Part shown: in pieces, positions 6,898 through 11,010 of the stretch
How the letters are laid out: every line of letters begins with the position of its first letter
Position numbering within the stretch: the first letter of the stretch is position 1
Assembly: GCA_018883705.1 (NCBI GenBank)
Contig: JAHLFQ010000192.1
Coordinates: 1 to 11,010, forward strand
Direction of reading: 5' to 3'
DNA from: Candidatus Cellulosilyticum pullistercoris
Lineage (GTDB): Bacteria > Bacillota > Clostridia > Lachnospirales > Cellulosilyticaceae
Length of the DNA stretch: 11,010 bases
The notes under the pieces: model-generated
What the model saw: the letters and a program-made list of their open reading frames with translations, nothing else
Database searches by the model: none
Told to the model about the DNA's origin: nothing
Position numbers and translations under genes: made by a program

Positions 6898-7587
6898 TTA
6901 ATGCACTTTAAGTGCAATCATTTCTAATTCAGTTACAAAGGATTCACGCATTAAGCGAACTAATGAATCGTTTTTGGAAAAAAGACATTGAGCATGATCT
7001 AAGTCAAGGTCGCCGGTAATAACAGATTTAGTATCTATAATCATATGAAAACCGATTGGATCCTTTTGACGATTATAAATAGTAATAGAATCATTTATAA
7101 ATAAATCTTTTTCACAAATAATACGAATGCGGCATCTGTGACTGATGGCTATTAGTTCCTCTTTAAATAAATTAACAGTGTCGGCAGAACAAAGTAGGTA
7201 GAGGTGTGATTTGCAAAGAGCAATACTATTTTTAATTTTATCAAGCACATTAGTATAGCCTCTTATCGTAACGTAAGGCTCTTGACTTTCTATAGAGTTT
7301 GGGAAGAATCGCTCAATTTCTTCTATAGTCTTGGACATCTCTCTTTGTGTAGAAAGAAGAAGTTCTTCTTTTGAGATAGCGACATATTTAGTTGTCTCAC
7401 CTTCAGAAAGCTGGCATTTTCCTTTTTCGTGTAAGCTATAAAGTGCTGCATAAACATTAGACCGAGAAATACCAGTGAGTTTGGCAACCTCATAGCCTGT
7501 CAATGAGCCGTGTTTGCAAAGTGTGATGAAAACAGTTGCTTCAATAGGTGTAAAGCCTAATTTGTGTAATGTGTTGTTGAAGTTCAT
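6898..7587 (-). CDS. TrmB-family transcriptional regulator
   Basis: The 229-residue protein has an N-terminal winged helix of the TrmB type (about residues 1-75: helix-turn-helix around GYEVAKLTGISRSNVYAAL, then a basic wing ending in KYVAIS). A short helical linker (about 76-100) leads to a C-terminal domain of the TrmB effector/PLD-like kind, with strands around YVTIRGY and HMIIDTKSVITGDLD. Such proteins bind operator DNA and respond to small ligands. The start at 7587 is chosen because AAGGA precedes it and because the longer TTG-started frame would begin inside the promoter -35 box. It is the first gene of an operon with lysA, so a role in lysine/diaminopimelate or cell-wall precursor control is inferred. 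Many TrmB proteins sense sugars, so the ligand is open. Confidence 0.85.
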   Translation of the reverse strand: MNFNNTLHKLGFTPIEATVFITLCKHGSLTGYEVAKLTGISRSNVYAALYSLHEKGKCQLSEGETTKYVAISKEELLLSTQREMSKTIEEIERFFPNSIESQEPYVTIRGYTNVLDKIKNSIALCKSHLYLLCSADTVNLFKEELIAISHRCRIRIICEKDLFINDSITIYNRQKDPIGFHMIIDTKSVITGDLDLDHAQCLFSKNDSLVRLMRESFVTELEMIALKVH

Positions 7588-7598
7588 ACTATCATCCT

Positions 7599-7622
7599 TA
7601 GTAGTGTTATTTGGTACTACTA
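7599..7622. promoter_or_regulatory. candidate TrmB operator
   Basis: TAGTAGT (7599-7605) and ACTACTA (7616-7622) form a perfect 7-bp inverted repeat with a 10-base spacer. The promoter-proximal arm overlaps four bases of the -10 box (7619-7624) and the spacer covers the predicted transcription start. Winged-helix dimers bind sites of this size, so negative autoregulation of trmB-lysA is the natural reading. This is inferred from position and symmetry only. Confidence 0.55.
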
Positions 7623-7647
7623 TAGAATAAAAATGGCGAAAAGTCAA
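7619..7647 (-). promoter_or_regulatory. trmB-lysA promoter
   Basis: On the minus strand, -35 TTGACT (7642-7647) and -10 TATAGT (7619-7624), each five of six to consensus, have 17 bases between them. The start site should lie near 7612, about 25 bases before the ATG of the regulator gene, leaving room only for its ribosome binding site. Confidence 0.8.
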
Positions 7648-7858
7648 TAAAATTTAAGTATTTTCAGTTTATATTAAGTGATACGGTATATTATATGACG
7701 AATAAGGGAAGAGTGTGGAGAATTAAGTAAATAAAATATTATAAACAAATGCTCAATTATGAAAAATTGTATAAGACTTTTAGGATAAGAAGATAATATG
7801 ATATGATTAATACAATTATTTACCAATGAAATCACGAGACTATACTTGGAGAATTAGG

Positions 7859-9148
7859 ATGAGAAAACGATTAAGTGTAAAGAATAAGTTAGTTGTATGT
7901 TTTGGAGTAATACTAGTTATTGGATCTATTGTGTGTAGTTTTGTGGCAAACAAAATCTGTAAAAAGATAATAGAAGAGAGTGCATTAAAAAACTTAGCGC
8001 GTGTAGCAACAGATACAGCAGATAAAGTAAATATTATATTAGAAGAAAAACGAGAAAAGATAAAAAAGCTAGCTACAGTGCCTACACTTATAGATCAAAA
8101 TGCTTCTATAGAAAAGAAACTTTCTATTATCACTACACTGAATAAGTTTTTAGGTTTTAAAGACATTGCGCTAGTGGATCTTAGCGGAAATTTTTATGGA
8201 GCTGATGGATTAAGGGAGAAGATAGCAGATTATATAGAGCTAGATGAAGTACTAAAAGGTAAAGTTATTTCTTCGTCTGCCATTAAGCTAGAAAATGAAA
8301 CTGTGTTTGCTATTGCCACGCCCCTTATAAGTAGCGATGGACAGGTTATAGGGGCTATAATAGGTATAGAGAATGTGGAAAGTTTTACATACATACTTAC
8401 CGAAGCTGGAATAAGTGATGAATTTATGATTTTAGATTCTACAGCCAATATGGTGATTCATTCTGATGAGAAAATCTTAAAGGATCATAAAACAATGGAT
8501 GAGATGAAAGAGCTCTCGGGATTTAATGATATTTATAAAGTGTATCAAAAGATGTTAGCAGGAGAAAGTGGCATTGACTATTGTATAAAGCCAGAGACTG
8601 GAGAACAAAATTACATAAGTTATGCACCTATTAATATAGGTTGGTCTATTGCACTAGTAAGTCATAGCGATGAAGTATTAAGTGCTTTAAGAGCATTTAA
8701 TGTTGGGTTATTAACTGTAACAACGATTATTGGTACGATAGGTTTAATAGTCATGTACTTTGTGGCAAGGCAAATGGCTAATCGTATTAATGAGATTACC
8801 CATTATGTAGATACGGTTGCACATGGAGATTTCGGCCAACCTATTTCTGAAACTTTACTAGAGTTAGAAGATGAAATGGGAGATGCAGCTAGGGCACTAG
8901 AGGGGATGAAATCAGAGATAGAAGAAATGATAGGGACTATAAAAAGATGTACGGATTATATGAATGACCAAATGGAAGATTTAACAGACGGCATTAAAGA
9001 TGAAGTCAAGATGCTATTAAAATCCGATGAAATAGACGATAAAGAGCGAAAAGATGTGATAAGTAGGCTCTACCTATTAAATCAGATAGCACAAGGCGTT
9101 AATCAATTAGACTCAAATAAATTATCCCATAATGATTCTGATTCTTAG
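7859..9148 (+). CDS. dCache-HAMP membrane sensor lacking an output domain
   Basis: The 429-residue protein has a chemoreceptor-like front half. A positively charged N-terminus is followed by membrane segment 1 (about 11-30), an extracytoplasmic ligand-binding region of about 250 residues that reads as a double Cache domain, and membrane segment 2 (about 282-303). A HAMP domain (about 303-357, with the typical DEMGDAARAL stretch) follows. The protein then ends after about 70 charged, helical residues. No chemoreceptor signalling hairpin, kinase, GGDEF, EAL or phosphatase module is present. The ATG at 7859 is preferred because GGAG lies seven bases upstream; an in-frame ATG at 7826 has no ribosome binding site. 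A terminator closes the gene, so it is not simply cut by a frameshift. I found no clear promoter in 7648-7858. Signalling presumably needs a partner protein. Confidence 0.8.
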   Translation: MRKRLSVKNKLVVCFGVILVIGSIVCSFVANKICKKIIEESALKNLARVATDTADKVNIILEEKREKIKKLATVPTLIDQNASIEKKLSIITTLNKFLGFKDIALVDLSGNFYGADGLREKIADYIELDEVLKGKVISSSAIKLENETVFAIATPLISSDGQVIGAIIGIENVESFTYILTEAGISDEFMILDSTANMVIHSDEKILKDHKTMDEMKELSGFNDIYKVYQKMLAGESGIDYCIKPETGEQNYISYAPINIGWSIALVSHSDEVLSALRAFNVGLLTVTTIIGTIGLIVMYFVARQMANRINEITHYVDTVAHGDFGQPISETLLELEDEMGDAARALEGMKSEIEEMIGTIKRCTDYMNDQMEDLTDGIKDEVKMLLKSDEIDDKERKDVISRLYLLNQIAQGVNQLDSNKLSHNDSDS

Positions 9149-9176
9149 GTCTATTATAGAGAAGATAAAATAAATG

Positions 9177-9217
9177 ATGGCTTTAGCCTGTAAACAAATG
9201 CAGGTTAAAGCCATTTT
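9177..9217 (+). terminator. terminator after the sensor gene
   Basis: ATGGCTTTAGCCTG (9177-9190) pairs with 9201-9214 over 14 positions with one G-U wobble, around a ten-base loop, and four T end the signal. It lies 28 bases after the sensor stop codon and separates this gene from rarA. Confidence 0.85.
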
Positions 9218-9255
9218 ATCGTATGTGGATTTAAACATATTTTAAATACTTCTAT

Positions 9256-9284
9256 TTGAAGAAAGTGCCTCTATCTTCTATAAT
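9256..9284 (+). promoter_or_regulatory. rarA promoter
   Basis: -35 TTGAAG (9256-9261) and a perfect -10 TATAAT (9279-9284) are spaced by 17 bases, between the upstream terminator and the rarA start. A second TATAAT at 9293-9298 lacks a suitable -35 box. The leader would be about 45 bases, ending in AAGGAGG. Confidence 0.7.
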
Positions 9285-9334
9285 AAGAGAGATATAATAG
9301 GTACTTAACAATGAAATAGTAAGGAGGACGTCAT

Positions 9335-10660
9335 ATGGATTTATTTGACTATATGGGTGAGAAAAAGAGTAAAGAAGAATCTCCTTTAGCCTCTCGTATG
9401 AGACCAACCAAGTTAAGTGAAATAGTAGGGCAGCAGCATATTTTAGGTGAGGACAAGCTGCTCTATCGTGCGATTAAAGCAGATAAATTGCAGTCTCTTA
9501 TTTTTTATGGGCCACCCGGAACAGGTAAAACCACTATTGCAAAGGTAATTGCTAGTACAACAAAAGCACATTTTATTATTTTAAATGCAACGACTAGTGG
9601 TAAAGCTGAAATTATAAAAGCAGTAGAAGAAGCAAAAATGCAACGAGGGATGACAGGGAAAAAGACCATTATTTTCATTGATGAAATTCATCGTTTTAAT
9701 AAAGCGCAACAAGATGCTTTGTTACCTTATACAGAGGATGGTACTTTAGTGCTAATTGGCGCAACGACTGAAAATCCTTATTTTGAAGTTAATAGAGCAC
9801 TTATATCTAGATCTCTTGTCTTTGAACTTAAGCCGCTTAGTCATAAAGATATTAAGGTCATTATAAGAGAAGCGGTATATAACAAAGAAAGAGGGCTAGG
9901 TGCCTATCATGCAGAAATAGAAGAAGATGCACTAGAATATTTAGCACTTAGAACATGTGGAGATGCCAGAAGTGCATTAAATGCCATTGAACTTGCTGTC
10001 ATGACCTCGGGTAGAGAAGCAGATGGTAAAGTACATATTACGGTAAGTGTCTTGGAAGAATGTATGCAAAAGAAGGCGCTTGTATATGATAAAAAAGGAG
10101 ACAACCATTACGATGTTATCTCAGCTTTTATTAAAAGTATGAGAGGAAGTGACCCTGATGCGGCAGTTCATTATCTAGCACGAATGATTGCAGCAGGAGA
10201 AGATCCTAAGTTTATTGCAAGGCGCATTGTTATTTGTGCAAGTGAAGATGTAGGTAATGCTGATCCGCAAGCCCTGGTGGTAGCAACTAATGCCATGTTA
10301 GCTGTTGAAAGAATTGGGATGCCAGAAGGGCGTATTATTTTAAGTCAGGCAGCTACTTATGTGGCTACAGCACCAAAGAGTAATGCAAGTTATCTAGCTA
10401 TTAATAAGGCAATGTCTGATGTAGAGCATGGTGAGATAGGTACTGTCCCTAGTCACCTAAGAGATTCACATTATAGTGGTGCTAAAGCCCTAGAGCATGG
10501 TATAGGGTATTTATATGCACATGATTATCCACATCATTATGTGGCGCAGCAATATATGCCAGATGCCTTAGTGGATAAAACTTATTATAGTCCAACAATA
10601 GAGGGCTACGAAAAGTGCATTAAGGAACATATGGCGTTCATTAAGGGTGAAAATAAGTAG
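9335..10660 (+). CDS. rarA: replication-associated recombination protein A (AAA+ ATPase, MgsA/WHIP type)
   Basis: The 441-residue product is a AAA+ ATPase of the RarA/MgsA/Mgs1 family, which acts at stalled replication forks, interacts with single-strand-binding protein in studied species, and forms tetramers. Visible motifs: Walker A GPPGTGKT (59-66), Walker B FIDE (114-117), sensor 1 region GATTENP (142-148), an arginine-finger segment SRS (158-160), and sensor 2 GDARSAL (209-215). The C-terminal half has the family-specific tetramerisation region, including ARMIAAGEDPKFIARR and the stretch with DVGNADP. Length is typical. The ATG follows an AAGGAGG site. The gene has its own promoter and appears monocistronic, with no functional link to its neighbours evident. 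Confidence 0.95.
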   Translation: MDLFDYMGEKKSKEESPLASRMRPTKLSEIVGQQHILGEDKLLYRAIKADKLQSLIFYGPPGTGKTTIAKVIASTTKAHFIILNATTSGKAEIIKAVEEAKMQRGMTGKKTIIFIDEIHRFNKAQQDALLPYTEDGTLVLIGATTENPYFEVNRALISRSLVFELKPLSHKDIKVIIREAVYNKERGLGAYHAEIEEDALEYLALRTCGDARSALNAIELAVMTSGREADGKVHITVSVLEECMQKKALVYDKKGDNHYDVISAFIKSMRGSDPDAAVHYLARMIAAGEDPKFIARRIVICASEDVGNADPQALVVATNAMLAVERIGMPEGRIILSQAATYVATAPKSNASYLAINKAMSDVEHGEIGTVPSHLRDSHYSGAKALEHGIGYLYAHDYPHHYVAQQYMPDALVDKTYYSPTIEGYEKCIKEHMAFIKGENK

Positions 10661-10697
10661 TTAGATAAAGTAGATAATAAAATGAGGCATCATAAAA

Positions 10698-10715
10698 GGG
10701 TGCTATTTAGCACCC
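10698..10715 (-). terminator. terminator of the right-edge membrane protein gene
   Basis: GGGTGCT (10698-10704) pairs with AGCACCC (10709-10715) around a four-base loop. Read on the minus strand, the stem is followed by TTTT. The TAG stop codon of the leftward gene (10703-10705) lies within this hairpin. It is also the only candidate for ending rarA transcription from the other side, although there it lacks a T run directly after the stem. Confidence 0.7.
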
Positions 10716-11010
10716 ATAAAGCTTTTGATATCTTTAATTGAGAAAGATCCGATTAAAACAAGGCACATGAGGTAGGTAGTAGCCAAAGTAAGAATGGAAA
10801 AAATAGTACTCATAAAATGAGGTAAGGCATTTATAAATAAATAGTGATTGAAGGTAGTAGCAATAAAAGAAGAAACAAAAGCTGCCAAGCAGGGCTTAAG
10901 AATCCAGTGATTTAAATCGATGTGAAGATCAACAAAATTAAGCACATAAAAAAGAAGATTACAACAAACAAAACCAGATTGAAGAAGCATGGCGAGTACA
11001 AAGCCGATGA
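10703..11010 (-). CDS. C-terminal part of a multi-spanning membrane protein, probably SpoVB/MurJ-type flippase
   Basis: The reading frame is open to the right edge, so only the last 102 residues are seen; the in-frame ATG at 10990 is internal or incidental. Three hydrophobic segments are visible: one around GFVLAMLLQSGFVCCNLLFY, one around LAAFVSSFIATTF, and one near the end around SILTLATTYLMCLVLIGSF. A short charged tail (SIKDIKSFMGAK) follows. The amphipathic DLNHWILKP before the second segment and the KDIK tail resemble the last helices of SpoVB/MurJ-like polysaccharide or lipid II flippases of the MOP superfamily. These have 12-14 membrane segments. The family call rests on pattern recognition of a short piece; another MATE/MOP exporter is possible. 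Confidence 0.6.
   Translation of the reverse strand, partial: IGFVLAMLLQSGFVCCNLLFYVLNFVDLHIDLNHWILKPCLAAFVSSFIATTFNHYLFINALPHFMSTIFSILTLATTYLMCLVLIGSFSIKDIKSFMGAK

Noticed and set aside
7588..7647. TTG start extending the TrmB regulator by 20 residues
   Set aside because: The extension covers the -35 and -10 boxes and the operator candidate. The ATG at 7587 has a good ribosome binding site and begins at the conserved helix-turn-helix domain.
7826..7858. Upstream ATG for the Cache-HAMP sensor
   Set aside because: No ribosome binding site precedes it, whereas GGAG precedes the ATG at 7859, which begins with the expected basic residues before membrane segment 1.
7714..7858. Repeated TGGAGAATTA sequence upstream of the sensor gene
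   Set aside because: The second copy is the sensor's ribosome binding site. The first shares only ten bases and is followed by no open frame, so it is most likely coincidence.
9149..9334. Remnant of a chemoreceptor signalling domain lost by frameshift
   Set aside because: Only 28 bases separate the stop codon from a clear terminator, and the rest holds the rarA promoter. No coding remnant is visible.
1..11010. Mobile elements, CRISPR arrays, tRNA or rRNA genes
   Set aside because: I saw no transposase or integrase frame, no regularly spaced repeats and no tRNA-like or rRNA-like segments on either strand.

Overview
The window comes from a low-GC Gram-positive chromosome. Intergenic DNA is very AT-rich, ribosome binding sites are strong GGAGG-type, promoters are sigma-A-like with 17-bp spacers, and intrinsic terminators are compact. 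The gene content (Kup, P2-type ATPase, LysA under a TrmB-family regulator, Cache/HAMP sensor, RarA, and a flippase tail resembling SpoVB) fits an anaerobic clostridium, perhaps Lachnospirales. That placement is inference from protein style, not a database match.

Layout: 1-320 is non-coding, with a possible leftward promoter and structured leader at the left edge. A perfect 23-bp hairpin terminator (322-371) follows. kup, a potassium transporter, runs leftward (398-2404). Divergent from it, a P2-type cation-pumping ATPase runs rightward (2720-5332). Their shared region 2405-2719 holds back-to-back promoters and, just before the ATPase ribosome binding site, a strong intrinsic terminator that looks like an attenuator. 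A leftward operon trmB-lysA follows (7587 down to 5626), with a promoter whose -10 box is overlapped by an inverted repeat. Rightward come an orphan dCache-HAMP membrane sensor with no output domain (7859-9148) and the AAA+ ATPase gene rarA (9335-10660). The right edge holds the C-terminal part of a leftward multi-spanning membrane protein, probably a SpoVB/MurJ-type flippase.

The left half looks like a cation homeostasis pair (K+ uptake plus an ATP-driven cation pump) controlled separately from one divergent region. The middle is a self-contained lysine/diaminopimelate unit with its own regulator. I saw no mobile element, CRISPR array, tRNA or rRNA. The most unusual points are the attenuator-like ATPase leader, the altered ion-binding residues of the pump (Lys in M6, Ala in M5), the TrmB operator candidate, and the sensor that ends after HAMP and a coiled coil.
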